Below are positions 45,736-57,345 of a stretch of 64,000 nucleotides of DNA, piece after piece. The position numbers and the translations under genes were made by a program. The notes beneath the pieces are model-generated. The model was not told where the DNA came from and made no database searches. It saw only the letters and a list, made by a program, of their open reading frames with translations. The stretch comes from Capra hircus (lineage: Eukaryota > Chordata > Mammalia > Artiodactyla > Bovidae), in NCBI RefSeq assembly GCF_001704415.2, contig NC_030811.1:3382501-3446500 (forward strand), read 5' to 3'. The number at the start of each line of letters is the position of its first letter. Positions within the stretch are counted from its first letter, which is position 1.

Positions 45736-46567
45736 CACCTGTGCTTGGGGAGCTCTTCCCACGCAGTTGACAGCCATGGATCTGTCTGGGATGTAACCCT
45801 CACCCCTGTTGCAAGAGACGTTAACAAAAAATCGAAGGTGCAGAGTCAGCCTCCAGTTGCGGAAGCTGTTTCCCCCCAAGGAAGAGACGAGAGAGGCACA
45901 TGTCCAGGGGTGCAGAGAATCCTTTCCAGTATCCCCGCATCTTATTCACCTGCACAGCTGGGTCACTAGCTGGCCTACAGCTCTTGCCCACCTTGCACTT
46001 TCCCATTCTCTTCCTACTTGGTGGTCCCCTCGATGGGGGACACACTCACGCCCCCGAGCGGCATCACCATTCTCCTCCCGTCTCAGCCACGTGGCTCAGA
46101 GGCAGGCCCCATTCAGCCCAGGAGCTGAGACAGGACAGCAGCCCCTGGAGCTAGAACTGGGCTGACAACACCTGTCGGGGGCCCAGGGCTGCAGGCTTCC
46201 CCGGAAGACAGAGCAAAGGCTCCCACTTCAAGAGGGGCAGCGAGATGAACAGCGGGGCCGGGCCAGCAATTAGGGGCTCTGCGCCGTGAATTCCAGGTGA
46301 GTCAGAGACTCCCGAGTGTTAAGTGGGCCGCGCTCTGCGTGCGTTTGATCTGAACCTCACAGCTACACGTTCCCATCCCTTCAGACCCAGTTACACACAA
46401 AGGGGATTCATCTCCCCAGAAAATACTGCACAGCAGAGGGGGCCCTCGGGGCTCTGTTTCTTAGCTTTCATCAAACGCACGTGGATCACACTTTGCCCTG
46501 TGAATTTTACATTCTCTGCTAAATCTATGATCGTCATTCTGTTCTTTAACATCAGTTCTGGTCCTGC
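45736..46567. other. Unique, GC-balanced sequence, no gene seen
   Basis: Overlapping short frames on both strands. CpGs are moderately frequent near 46020-46100 but do not form an island. Confidence 0.45.
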
Positions 46568-46697
46568 AATGGAGAAGGAAAGGGCACCCACTCCAGTACT
46601 CCTGCCTAGAGAATCCCATGGACAGAGGAGCCTGGCGGGCTACAGTTCCTGGGGTCGCAAGAGTCAGACACGACTGAGCGACTGCACCACCACCAAG
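46568..46697 (+). mobile_element. Bov-A monomer SINE
   Basis: 'aatggagaaggaaagggcac' to 'gactgagcgactgcaccacc'. Flanked by the 8-base duplication 'ggtcctgc' (46560-46567 and 46698-46705). Confidence 0.92.
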
Positions 46698-47404
46698 GGT
46701 CCTGCTAAATTTATTTTTGTTTTGTTCCCGTTTTCGTTCTGCGGGGAGCCTTACTTGGCAAAATACAATAATGTTCTCGCCTTGGCATGTCCTTTGACTC
46801 CTGGAGGCTGGACTAGATTCCATGGTGTCATGAATTCCTGGATTAACCCTTTTCATGAAAGAACGGTGAGTCACGCTGCTCTCTCTCAGGATGCCACTGT
46901 GCCGAGGAGACAGGAGGTCATTTAGTCCAGGCAAAGCAGTTTGGGACTGTCAGCCCAGCAGGACTCATCGATAGACACCCCCGCGTCTGTCCTTGGGCGT
47001 GGACGGTACAGGCAGCCCCCGAACACGGCCCCTGAGTGAGGATGCCTTGCTAGGGGGAAACGCAATAGACAGAGGCCTGTCTGGTCACCTCCTCAGCCCT
47101 TTTAGAAGCAGGAATGACAGCTGATCCTCACCCTCAGGGGAAGAAGGAAGGGAAGCCCACACAGGGGTCTTCCAGAGCAGACTATCCCACCACACATTGC
47201 CTGGCGGGGGTTGACCAGCTTTACGGAGTATAGACCACACATTTCAGATCTGGTTTCTCTTGTGCGGATAAATACATTGGGTAACTCAAGAAAGAACGAG
47301 TTGATGCTGGGCTGGCAGGTCAGCATCCAGACTGGGGCTGAAATACTGTTTCTCCACTTGGACATATGTGCACTCTGCCCTTTACGTGAGTCTCTGCCTG
47401 TGTG
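46698..47404. other. Unique sequence, no gene seen
   Basis: No repeat family or exon recognised. Confidence 0.45.
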
Positions 47405-47545
47405 CAGAGAAGGCAATGGCACCCCACTCCAGTACTCTTGCCTGGAAAATCCCAGGGACGGGGGAGCCTGGTGGGCTGCCGTCTATGGGGTCACACAGAG
47501 TCGGACACGACTGAAGCGACTTAGCAGCAGCAGCAGCAGCATCCG
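47405..47545 (+). mobile_element. Bov-A monomer SINE with AGC tail
   Basis: 'gagaaggcaatggcacccca' to 'cacgactgaagcgacttagc', followed by (AGC)6 at 47524-47541. 'gcctgtgtg' occurs on both sides as the target-site duplication. Confidence 0.92.
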
Positions 47546-47612
47546 CCTGTGTGTCCTATCCTGCAGAGACTGCCAGAGAAATAGGGACATTTCTCTGTCC
47601 TAAATATGAGGA

Positions 47613-47776
47613 TGTGAAAGTGAAAAAGTGGAAAGAGGAGCCCGCCAAGCCCCTCTGTCTATGGGATTCTCCAGGCAAGAATACTGGAGTGGGTTGCCAT
47701 TTCTTCCTCCAAGGCATCTGGAGTCTCCTGCAGTGGCAAGCGGATTCTTTACCACTGGTGCTGCCTGGGAAGCCCA
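47613..47776 (-). mobile_element. Bov-tA SINE, internally deleted
   Basis: 'ttctccaggcaagaatactg' through 'ttaccactggtgctgcctgg'; the segment between the body and the tRNA head is shortened. Confidence 0.85.
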
Positions 47777-47994
47777 TTGACGGAGCAGTCATTCATGTTT
47801 AACGTGAAAGAGAATGGAGGCTAGGAGATTTGTACCCAGCCCCCCAGAAGTAAGCAAAGGCAGAAGCCTGGCTCAACCCGAAGTTATCCAACACCAAATC
47901 TGCTACACGCGGTTGCCTCTATGACTCAAAGGGAAATGTCGCAGGTGTCCAAAGGGGAGCATGCGCCGACTGTTACCCTTTCCTGCTGGGGAAT

Positions 47995-48545
47995 CAGAAT
48001 CAATTCCCTGGAGGTATTTGAGGTGAGCCTTGAAGGACGGCACAGTTTGACAAGGCACGACGGTCAGAGGAAATTATAAACTACAGGAACTCATTCAAAG
48101 AGAGCAGAAGATACGAGGGCAGGAACAAGGGGACACTGAAGGAACGGTAAGCGGCTCAGCTGAGGCTGGAGCTCCGAGACTTTGGCCACCTGATGGGGAG
48201 AGCTGACTTACTGGAAAAGACCCTGATGCTGGGAAAGACTGACGGCAAAAGGAGGGGAGGGTGGCAGAGAATGAGATGGTTAGATACCATCATGGACTCG
48301 ATGGCTGTGAATTTCAACAAACTCTGGGAGATAGTGAAGGACAGGGAGGCCTGGCGTGCTGCAGTCCCGCTTGCCACTGCAGGGTCCCAAAGAGTCAGAC
48401 ACGACTTAAGCGACTGAACAACAGCAAGCGTGGTTCAGTTCAGCTGGAGCACAAGTCATGCAAAGGAGAGCTGTGGAAGTCAGACTGGGAATTTGGGTTT
48501 GAAACATGGAGGGCCTCGAATGCCTTGTAAGTGAATCAACTCCGT
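47995..48545 (-). mobile_element. L2 LINE fragment, split by BovB
   Basis: 'atttgaggtgagccttgaag' on the left and 'ggagggcctcgaatgccttg' on the right fit the complement of L2; the BovB at 48163-48423 lies between them. Confidence 0.45.
48163..48423 (+). mobile_element. BovB LINE 3' fragment
   Basis: 'gactttggccacctgatggg' to 'cacgacttaagcgactgaac', with a small insertion near 48365-48385. Confidence 0.9.
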
Positions 48546-49346
48546 CTTGGGAGTTTAGCACCTAATGGAATGAAATGGCCATAAAAACTCCACAAACTGG
48601 AAACCTGCGACTCCTCCTGAACCCTGAACATGTTTCCTAAGCAAAAGCCTTTCTTCTCCAACTATACCACGTGCAAAAGGCTAAATGGAGCCCAGAGAAT
48701 CAGCCCAAGGTCACGCCTTAGCAGGGCTGAGTGCTGTGGCCGGCTGCTAGGGCCTGAGGACAGGCTTCACAAACTGGGTCACCTGGAGAGCTCGGAACAC
48801 GCTTGAGGCCAAGGGCTCACCCCAGAGCAATGTGGGAGGAGGCGGGCCCAGATCTCAGCCTTCTGAAAGCCCCCGGGGTTTCTAACGTGCAACCATGCTT
48901 GGGACGCCAGTCTGAGGCCGTGGCATCAAACGTGGCGTGCGCCCTGAGGACTCATAACATCCAGCGCTGACCAGGGGACTGTCTGCCTTCCAGAGGGGCT
49001 CTGAATCCTGCTGCTGCTGTGGGGCAGCTCCCCTCGGAGCGGGCCGACCTCCACTGTGGTGGCTCTGACCCCCGGGGCAGAGAAGTCAGTCCACAGGCAG
49101 TAGCCTCCTCTTTTCATCTGATGCCAACCATCTCAGGGTTTCCTAATGCAGGATGCACCCCCTGCCTCAGGGCTCCTGCAAGGTGATGGCTGGCTTCCTC
49201 CTGAGCTGAGCCCCCGGGGCTGTCTGGAGGTCCCTCAGCCCACATCTCTCAAACTGCTCTCCCCAGGACCAGCAACGATGTTAGCACTTCCCACTGGGGC
49301 AAGGGAGAACCCTGTTGAGTCGGTCTCCGTGATTTAAAAAGACCAT
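48546..49346. other. Unique, GC-rich sequence, no gene seen
   Basis: Short frames only. No CpG island and no repeat recognised. Confidence 0.45.
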
Positions 49347-49560
49347 CATTGGGATTTCCCGGGAGGTCCAGTGGTGAAGAATCCACCTGGCAATGCAGGG
49401 GACACAGGTTCAATCCCCGGTCTGGGAAGTGAGACCCCACGTGCCAGGTCCACGCTCTAGAGCCGAGAGTGGCAGCAGCTGAGGCCCCGGGGCTTTAGAC
49501 GCCCGCTCTCCACAAGAGGAGCCGCTGCAGTGAGAAGCCTGCATGGCACACCTAGCGGAG
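49347..49560 (+). mobile_element. CHR-type tRNA-Glu SINE
   Basis: 'gggatttcccgggaggtcca' head, 'caggttcaatccccggtctg', then the CHR body with 'gagccgctgcagtgagaagc'. Confidence 0.85.
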
Positions 49561-49613
49561 CCCCGGGCTAACAGCGCAGCCCAGCACAGCCATGAGCAAA
49601 CAGCCTTAAGAGT

Positions 49614-49981
49614 CAGTTCACCTCAGCTGTTCAGTCGTGTCCGACTCTCTGCGACCCCATGGACTGCAGCACGCCAGGCCTCCCTGTCCATCACCAACTC
49701 CTGGAGTCCACCCAAACTCATGTGCATCAAGTCGGTGATGCCATCCTCCCATCTCATCCTCTGTCGTCCCCTTCTCCTGCCCCCAGTCTTTCCCAGCATC
49801 AGGGGCTTTTCCAATGAGTCAGCTCTCTGCCTCAGGTGGCCAAAGTACTGGAGTTTCAGCTTCAACATCAGTCCTTCCAATGAACACCCAGGACTGATAT
49901 CCTTTAGGATGGACTGGTTGGATGTCCTTGCAGTCCAAGGGACTCTCAAGAGTCTTCTCCAATACCACCACAGTTCAAAAT
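49614..49981 (-). mobile_element. BovB LINE 3' fragment
   Basis: 'cagctgttcagtcgtgtccg' to 'ccaccacagttcaaaa'. In the complement a frame of 131 codons is open (49623-50018), which is a BovB remnant and not a separate gene. Confidence 0.93.
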
Positions 49982-50164
49982 TTGAAAAACAGTTTGTTAA
50001 AAATAGAAAGGCCACCACACCACCTCTATGACTCTGCCCTCATCCCCCCTGACGAGGACCACTGTGGACCTACCTAGTGGGTTCCCCACCAGGTGACACG
50101 CTGCCAGGGCTGAGCCCACACCCTAGAGGTGGGGCCGTGGCTGCAGGGGACCTCGTGTGGGGAA

Positions 50165-50366
50165 CCCTGGAGACGAACTGGGTTCCAGATCCAACACTGT
50201 AGGACGCGGCAAGTTACCTGACGCCTCTGAGTTTTCTCATCTGTGAGGCAGGATTAATAGAGCACCTACTTCAGAGGATATATGTGTGAATCAAATGAGT
50301 CAATGCTGTAAGCACCTGCCTAGGACCTGCTACAGAGCGGTCAATTAATCAGCAACAATAACAGCT
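50165..50366 (+). mobile_element. MIR SINE
   Basis: 'gggttccagatccaacactg', 'gagttttctcatctgtgagg' and 'aagcacctgcctaggacctg' follow the MIR order. A Bov-A2 inserted at its 3' end. Confidence 0.75.
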
Positions 50367-50377
50367 TATTAAGCAAA

Positions 50378-50650
50378 CGCTGCTGCTGCTGAGTCGCTTT
50401 AGTCGTGTCCGACTCTGTGCAACCCCATAGACGGCAGCCCACCAGGCTCCCCCGTCCCTGGGATTCTCCAGGCAAGAACACTGCAGTGGGGTGCCATTTC
50501 CTTCTCCAATGCAGGAAAGTGAAAAGTGAAAGTGAAGTCGCTCAGTCGTGTCCGACTCTTAGCGACCCCATGGACTGCAGCCCACCAGGCTCCTCCGTCC
50601 GTGGGATTTTCCAGGCAAGAGTACTGGAGTGGGGTGCCATTGCCTTCTCC
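50378..50650 (-). mobile_element. Bov-A2 dimer SINE
   Basis: Both monomers and the linker are well kept. The 11-base duplication 'tattaagcaaa' flanks it (50367-50377 and 50651-50661), indicating a fairly young insertion. Confidence 0.96.
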
Positions 50651-50661
50651 TATTAAGCAAA

Positions 50662-52069
50662 TACTTAATATTAATTAATAATTAAACAAAACACCTATTT
50701 ATTGCCGAGTCCGCTGCAGTGTCTCAGATGGGCCACGTGGAGCATGAGGTCAGCTCAGACTCCAGGAGTTTTGTTTTGTTTTGCCAGCAAACACTCTTGA
50801 GATCTCTCTGCTCAGGTGTTCTCCAAATTGCTTTCATTTCTTTAACAGACATGAAAGACCGCATTCATTCCTGAGAGATTTTACCCTGTTGATCTGGATT
50901 CCCAGCCCACACCCACGTGACAATACAAACAAAGCAACAAGGTTTCATAACGTCCTCACAAACAGGAGCAGCAAGAAACCTCAAAAGTCCTTCTGGCTCA
51001 CCCTGACCCTCAGGGTGAGTCAGTCCAGAGTGTGGACCAAACACACGTCTTGTGGGGTCTTGGAGCACAGGGCAGGGCAGGGCGCTGTGACTCAGCTGGT
51101 TATCACTATTAAAAATAATCTCGGCGCCTCAGTGGCAGCTTGCATGCCATCGATAACTCTGGATAAGAGGCACAGAGGTCCTCCATCAGCCACCAGCCCA
51201 CGGCGTCCAGCATCTCATACACAGATGCTCGTCAAGCTCAATAAGAACTGCACATGCAAGAGAAGGCAGACCCAGCCCAGGCCATCAGGGATGGATTCTC
51301 GCTGGGAGAAGACAACAGCGCACAGCTCCCTGTTGTTTGTGGAGCCCACATCAACTCCCTACTTATTTATGCCTTATAATTTAATTTTTCTGGCATACAG
51401 TCATAAATCACACAGGCTGGTCACTTGGAAAACAGCTCATTGTTATGCCTAGCGAACTTTAAACAAGGTAATCATTCTCTCTGCGCTTTCAGCTTCTCTT
51501 TACAGAGCTAAAGCGAGTGACAAGTCACAAAGAGACTTCTGCTGCAAAGCACCGAATCCAGGCGTTTTCAGAGGGATCAACACCTGGCGCGCCATGTTTT
51601 ATTCAGATCCATTTCAGGGTTATTTTTCTGGTCTCAAGCGTCTCTGTCTTTGGCAAATCAACTTACAGTGGTTCGGGGCAGCTGCTCGCTGCTGAAAATA
51701 GAGAAACAGGGAAAGCCTGAGCCTGCAACACGCGACGTGGAAAGAAGAAACAAACGGAGCCACTTAGGGTTTTGGGTCAAAGTCAGCGACTTGAGAGGTG
51801 AAGGGAGTGTGGAATCAGGGTCTGGACATGGCCTCATTTTCCTCCAGGGAATCCCGTGGCCGAGGGGGTCCCCTGAAAGCTCCCTATCTGGGGCACCCAG
51901 ATAATATTCCAAGAACAAGTGAAGCCAATGTACTACACTGTCCCACCTGCTGAATGGCAGCTCGCATGCAGATTTATGCCAGCTTCCGTGCTTAAGGAGA
52001 TAGGAAAGAGATCACTGCTGACACAGAAGAATGAGCCAGGAAGAGTCCAGCGTCTAAACCTTCCAAATC
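50662..52069. other. Unique sequence, no gene seen
   Basis: A plus-strand frame of 223 codons (50781-51452) is open, but its translation is mixed, with no domain, and lacks a supporting start or splice context. 51330-51680 is AT-rich and repeat-free. Confidence 0.45.
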
Positions 52070-52305
52070 AGAGCCAAGCCACAGTCAGGGATAAAAACAA
52101 TCGATTCTCCTCCGTGCACAGCCCTTCTGCATCCAGCCGTTGGGTCATTTCCACCTGCCCCCGGAAAACCCTCCTACCCTCTGCGTCTCCCACAGCTGTC
52201 CAGACGTTCCCAGTTCAAGGCTGATATCTACTTCTCCAGGAAGGCTTCCTTCACTAATTGGAACATTTAGCTCCCAGGGGTGCTTTAGGGCCTATTTTGG
52301 GGGTG
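52070..52305 (+). mobile_element. L2 LINE fragment
   Basis: 'ccacctgcccccggaaaacc' and 'ctccaggaaggcttccttca' resemble the L2 3' region. Diverged. Confidence 0.4.
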
Positions 52306-52321
52306 GACTTATTTGTCAAGG

Positions 52322-52647
52322 CAGGCTTGCCTGATAGCTCAGTTGGTAAAGAATCCACCTGCAATGCAGGAGACCCGGGTTCGATTCCTGGGTCAGGAAA
52401 ATCCCCTGGAGAAGGACTAGGCTACCCACTCCAGTATTCTTGGGCTTTCCTTTTGGTTCAGCTGGTAAAGAATCCACCTGCAATGCAGAAGACCTGGGTT
52501 TGACCCCTGGGTTGGAAAGATCCCCTGGAGAAGGGAAAGGCGACCCACTCCAGTATTCTGGCCTGGAGAATTCCATGGACTATATAGTCCATGGGGTCGC
52601 AAAGAGTCGGATTCGACTGAGCGACTTTCACTTAACACTTAAAGATC
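52322..52647 (+). mobile_element. Head-to-tail Bov-tA dimer
   Basis: First copy 52322-52441 stops at 'ccactccagtattctt'; the second starts at once with 'gggctttccttttggttcag' and runs to 'attcgactgagcgac'. One target-site duplication encloses both: 'tatttgtcaagg' (52310-52321) and 'tatttgtcgagg' (52648-52659). Confidence 0.93.
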
Positions 52648-52659
52648 TATTTGTCGAGG

Positions 52660-53035
52660 TGGGGATTCAGGCTCTGAAATCAGATTCCCCAGGATCAGGC
52701 CTGGGCTCTCCCACTTGCTAGTTATCATCTCTGGGTTGTGTGTGTGTGTGTTAAGTCGCTTCAGTCATGTCCAGCTCTGTGCGACCCTATGGACAGTACC
52801 CGCCCCTCTGTCCATGGGATTCTCCAGGCAAGGATACTGGAGTGGGCTGCTGTGCCCTCCTCCAGGGGATCCTCCGGACCCAGGGATGAACCCACATCTC
52901 TTACGTCTACCTGCATTGCAAGGTGGGCTGCTTACCACTAGTGCCACCTGGGAAGCCCATCTCTGGGGTACCCTTCTGCAAAACAGTTCCTAAAAAATGT
53001 GCTCACTAAATGGTGCCTGCCACCATCATGACCAA
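52660..53035 (+). mobile_element. MIR SINE, split by Bov-tA
   Basis: Left part 'caggctctgaaatcagattc' with 'cccacttgctagttatcatc', right part 'gtgctcactaaatggtgcct' after the insertion. Confidence 0.6.
52736..52957 (-). mobile_element. Bov-tA SINE
   Basis: A TG run, then 'aagtcgcttcagtcatgtcc', to 'agtgccacctgggaagccc'. Flanked by 'catctctggg' (52726-52735 and 52958-52967), splitting a MIR. Confidence 0.95.
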
Positions 53036-53197
53036 CAACCAAAGCAGCAGAGTCTATACACGAAAAAATATGTTGGTGATTTTGAGAAACATTTCATGGT
53101 TGTGAGAACGAGGGATGAAACACGCAGACGGTAAAGACACCCTGGGCGACACACTCCTGCAGGAAAAGGCACCATTTGTTCCACGCTTCAGTCATCT

Positions 53198-53336
53198 GCC
53201 CTGGAGAAGGCAATGGCACCCCACTCCAGGACTCTTGCCTGGAAAATCCCATGGATGGAGGAGCCCGGTGGGCCACAGTCCACAGCGTCACAAAGAGTTG
53301 GACACGACTGGGCGACTTCACTTTCTTTCTTTCTTT
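53198..53336 (+). mobile_element. Bov-A monomer SINE
   Basis: 'tggagaaggcaatggcaccc' to 'gggcgacttcactttctttc'. Flanked by 'agtcatct' at 53190-53197 and 53337-53344. Confidence 0.92.
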
Positions 53337-53344
53337 AGTCATCT

Positions 53345-54328
53345 CAGTCTATCGCAGTTATTTGGCATCATCATTTTTTGGAAACTTTCTTTGAATCTAC
53401 CCCAGCCCACCTCTCAACAATGCCTTTGTTTATACCTCTACATAAGTATCTCATGTAGCTATTTATTCACGAGTTCATTCCATTCCCTCAACAAACCCTT
53501 AGGAGGGCTTACTATCCCAGCCCTGTTCTAGGCGCCTCAGGCGACAGAAAAGGACAAAATTTCCTCCTGCTGTCAGGCGTGAGTGGGTTAGCATGGGAGA
53601 TGGTACACAGAGCAGCCAAATGGGTTAGAAGGCAAGAGGGCTCTGACGATCCCGGGGAGGACGGAGGCAAGGTGAGGAGCAGGGGGAGGAGGGGCGGAAT
53701 CAGTAATGAGGACTCGCTCCCCACGGCTCCCCTGGCCACCCTCACGGGGCTGCGAGATCTCGGGGCGCCTGCCTTTCTCTGCGTCTCCAGCACGGACTGC
53801 TGGTGCCAATGGCCTCAGCAAACAGGATGTGGTGACTGGAGGAAAGCCAGCCCAGGCTGGCACTGTTTCCGTCGCACACTGAGATGGGCCCTCCAGCCCC
53901 CAGCATCGCGCCAGGGCTCCTCCTGGGAGGCACCCACCCCCCCGTCTGCCCCGTCCCTGCCAGCCTGCCTTCCACATCATCCGCGATCCTCTGACCACGT
54001 CTACCGGGACGGATGGCACCCTTCCTGAGCTCACTGACCGCCAAAGGCAGTTCCGCTCAGCTCTGCACTCAGAAACATACGGCTTCCTGAACTGCAGCGT
54101 CAATACACCACATGCCAAACATACTTTAATCGTAACTTATGTGGAGACAAAGAAGAGAAAAAGGCCATGACATCCTTCCCAGAGCCCCGGCTGACCCCCC
54201 AACACACCTGGTCCCCCTCCTGGGCCACCCCCTCCAGCCCCTGCCTTTGCCCCCTTCCATCTGCTTCCTGTCGTCTGTGTTTCTGGCTTTCCTTGTCTCG
54301 TGCCTCACACATTACACACATGTGCCAC

Positions 54329-54332
<4 letters not shown>
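53345..54332. other. Unique sequence; possible L2/MIR-class piece
   Basis: 53480-53600 ('actatcccagccctgttcta', 'cgacagaaaaggac') may be an old L2/MIR-class repeat. 53640-53900 is GC-rich with scattered CpGs but less dense than the 26-kb island. Frames open on both strands here lack domains. Confidence 0.45.

Positions 54333-54370
<38 letters not shown>
54333..54370. repeat. (AC)19 microsatellite
   Basis: Uninterrupted 38-base AC run, not attached to a SINE I recognise. Confidence 0.97.
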
Positions 54371-54372
<2 letters not shown>

Positions 54373-55642
54373 TGTTGGTTTATAAACTGAGACAGTGAGA
54401 AAGATACACACACTGAGAGAGAAAACTTACTTAAAGTTTATTTGATCAAGTTCCAAGAGCTATGTCAGGTGTTCAGAATGCACGAGACCCCCGTGAGATG
54501 CTGACTCCCCAGGGTCTGGGTCCCTTCCTCTTCATCCCAGGGGACCAGGCTGCCCGGCTCTCCATGCCAGCCACTGGTACACCTCACATGGCCAAAAGCG
54601 TGGAGCCGACTTGCAAACGTGTACTGTTTGTGGCAAAGGAGGGAGGGGAAAGGATTGCGTGGTCCAGGCTGACTGTTCCCAGAAGTCAAAGTCCATCGTC
54701 TACATCAAGCGCCCACCTGCAGGATGCCACCGTCACGTGAGGAATGAGGACAGTGCCTAAGGAAAGCATCCTTTCTAAAGCTGCCTTGGTAACCCTGAGC
54801 CCTCCAACCATTCTTAAAAAATGGAACGACTTCTGCTATGAGTTGCCCTAAGCCTGAATGCATTACAGAGAAAAGAAGCTTATTTTCTGCCATTTTCAAG
54901 AGAAGATATAAAAAGGCAACATTTATTGACCTTACCGAAGGCTCTGGTGCAATTAACAGCAATTTGGCTTGAATAAAACTACATGCAATTGACCTTACTT
55001 CATTAGTTTGAAGATTATTTTACAAATGGAGAGCAAAGAGCTGTGATTTAACAGATGAACTACGGTAGCTGATTAAATGAATCTTCCTTCAATCCTGACA
55101 AACCTGGACTCTTCTCTAAAGATAATGCATTAATGAAAGAGGCGCTGTACTTGTTTGGTATAAGATCAAAGGGAATTAATGTGCTTTTTGAATTTTAATT
55201 TTAGATGAACTTCTTTTTATATTAACCTCATGCTTTACGTATTAAGGTCAAGATAGTCACTGTTCATTTAAAATACATCATATGAGGATGGTAAACGCAG
55301 GATGAGGATTTTTTTTTTTTCATTTTAGCAGTGATTCTTCCATTAAATGACTGGTTTGAAAGAAACTTTTGTACAAGAGACTTATTTTTTTAACTCTGAA
55401 AATACAAGGTAATACTGTCTATAGGGTAAAACCTGGGGCTTCATGAAATTTGCCTGCTTATGTAGCAAATATCAAATTCCAATAGAATTTTCTAATCATC
55501 TTCCAATTTTTTATCTTTTCTGCTTTTTTTCAAATTTCATTCCTTTTGTTCTTTATCTGATGCACTCTCAATCTGACAGGACCCTACCGTCCTTCAACCC
55601 CCGCCCTACACCACCAAGGCTTCCTCCTGCCTCTTGTCTGTA
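54371..55642. other. Unique sequence, AT-rich from 54800
   Basis: 54800-55430 is repeat-free with many ATTAA/TAAT motifs. A T-run lies at 55309-55320. No exon recognised. Confidence 0.45.
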
Positions 55643-55836
55643 AAAAGTGAAAGTGAAAGTCACTCAGTCACGTCCGACTCTTTGTGACCCACTGGACTAT
55701 ATGGTCCATGGAACTCTCCAGGCCAGAACACTGGAGTGGGTAGCCTTTCCCTTCTCCAGGGGATCTTCCCAACCCAGGGCTTGAACCCAGGTCTCCCACA
55801 TTGCAGGTGGAGTCTTTGCCAGCTGAGCCACAAGCT
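55643..55836 (-). mobile_element. Bov-tA SINE
   Basis: 'agtgaaagtcactcagtcac' to 'gccagctgagccacaagctt'; the last bases of the tRNA head are altered. Confidence 0.9.
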
Positions 55837-55974
55837 TTAGCCAAGGAATAAGTTTAAACAGAGGAATGATGGCATGCAGAAGCAAAGGAAGGAGTGAAAC
55901 GAGGCCAAACGGTCGAGTCAGATGAGCAAAGTCAAGGACCTTTCTTTCCTCCTCACGGGCTATGACAATATTCT

Positions 55975-56290
55975 GAGCCGTGTCCTGCGAGCTGTGTGTA
56001 GACGCTGAAACCCCTCAAGTGGAAGAAGCTAACTGTATGAAGATGACCAACCGCGAGATGACCGTCAGGGCCGAGCGTGCTGCTCTGCGTGTGGCCCCTC
56101 CCTTGGCCTGCACACCCTGAAAGTCCCCCTTTAAAGCTCTTCCCACTGTCAGTGGGGAGCTGGCCTTTGAGCAGGAGTCCACCCTCCCTCCAGCTGCAAG
56201 CCTCCAAAGTAAAGCAGACTTTCCCTCCCACCAGCCTTGCCTCTCGAGCATTGGCTTTTGAGCAACGAGCAGCCAGCTCCCACATTCAGT
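55975..56290 (+). mobile_element. Endogenous retrovirus LTR
   Basis: 'gtggcccctcccttggcctg', 'ctttaaagctcttcccactg', a variant polyadenylation signal in 'ccaaagtaaagcagac', and a U5-like end 'cgagcagccagctcccacat' with 'tcagtaaca'. No viral coding sequence adjoins it. Confidence 0.55.
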
Positions 56291-57123
56291 AACAAAATAA
56301 TCTTTAGCAAGATGAGATTTCAGTACAGAGGCGCCTGCAGGAGTACGTGCATATCTGACTTAAGAGGAGGTTATTTATTTTAAAAACTGTAATTTATAAG
56401 ATGATTGGATGCCCACAAAATTTAGTTCCTTATTAGATTTAGCTAAAACAGTCAGACCACTGAAGAATTAGTCTGAAATGTTATCACTTTTAGAGTAACC
56501 AGAAAAGACTAAAGTTCTTTCACAAATCATCAATCAACAGTAATGAAATATTTATTTGGTAAATATTCAGTTACGCACTGTGAGTATAAGGGAAAAAAAT
56601 CCAAAATGTTCTCTTGCCATAATAAAAAATAAAATTATTAAACTGTGTACATAAAACATTGTTTTAAATGACTCAGAAATACAAAGTCAATATAAAATTA
56701 GCCTTACTTGTATTACCATTTTATCAACATAAACAAATAAAAATGAAATAGAAAAACACAGAAAAGAAAAAGGATAAAAAGATTTATATTAGCATCAATA
56801 ACCCCCAAACTTACGTAGGACTCAATCTCATAAAAGTGTGTAAGACGTCAACACAGAAAACTTGAAGATGATATTAAGAGTAACTAAAGGTCTAAATTAA
56901 ATAGAGGGGTATATCACATTTATGGTTTGGAAAATTTAATATTGTAAGTATGTAACTCCTTATCAATTTCATCTCTCAACCGTCAATGCTGTGTGTACCC
57001 ATATGCACATGCCCATGTGTGCAATCTGATAAGCTGATTTGAGAATTTTTATGAAAATGTAAAGGGCAAAGAAAGACAACCTAGGAAAGATAATCTTGAT
57101 ATCTGAAGCAGGTAAACCATCAG

Positions 57124-57345
57124 TGCGTGGGCACGCATGCTAAGTCTCTCCAGCTGTGTCTGGCGCGTTGCAATCCTATGGACTATAGTCTGCCAGGCCC
57201 CTCTGTCCATGAGATTCTCCAGGCAAGAATACTGGAGTGAGGTGCCCTGCCCTCCTCCAGGGGATATTCCCCACCTGGGGATTGAACCTCTGTGTCCCAT
57301 ATTGGCAGGTGGGCCCTTTACCTCTAAAGCCACCTGGGAAGTCCC
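57124..57345 (-). mobile_element. Bov-tA SINE within L1
   Basis: 'gctaagtctctccagctgtg' to 'taaagccacctgggaagtcc'. The duplication 'aaaccatcag' flanks it (57114-57123 and 57346-57355). Confidence 0.95.

Noticed and set aside
50781..51452. 223-codon plus-strand frame
   Set aside because: No recognisable family features; probably chance.
52322..52441. tRNA genes at the SINE heads
   Set aside because: Bov-tA and CHR heads derive from tRNA and keep box-like sequences, but they lack a complete cloverleaf and are parts of SINEs.
53640..53900. A second CpG island
   Set aside because: CpGs are scattered and fewer than in the 26-kb island, with no promoter motif or splice donor recognised.
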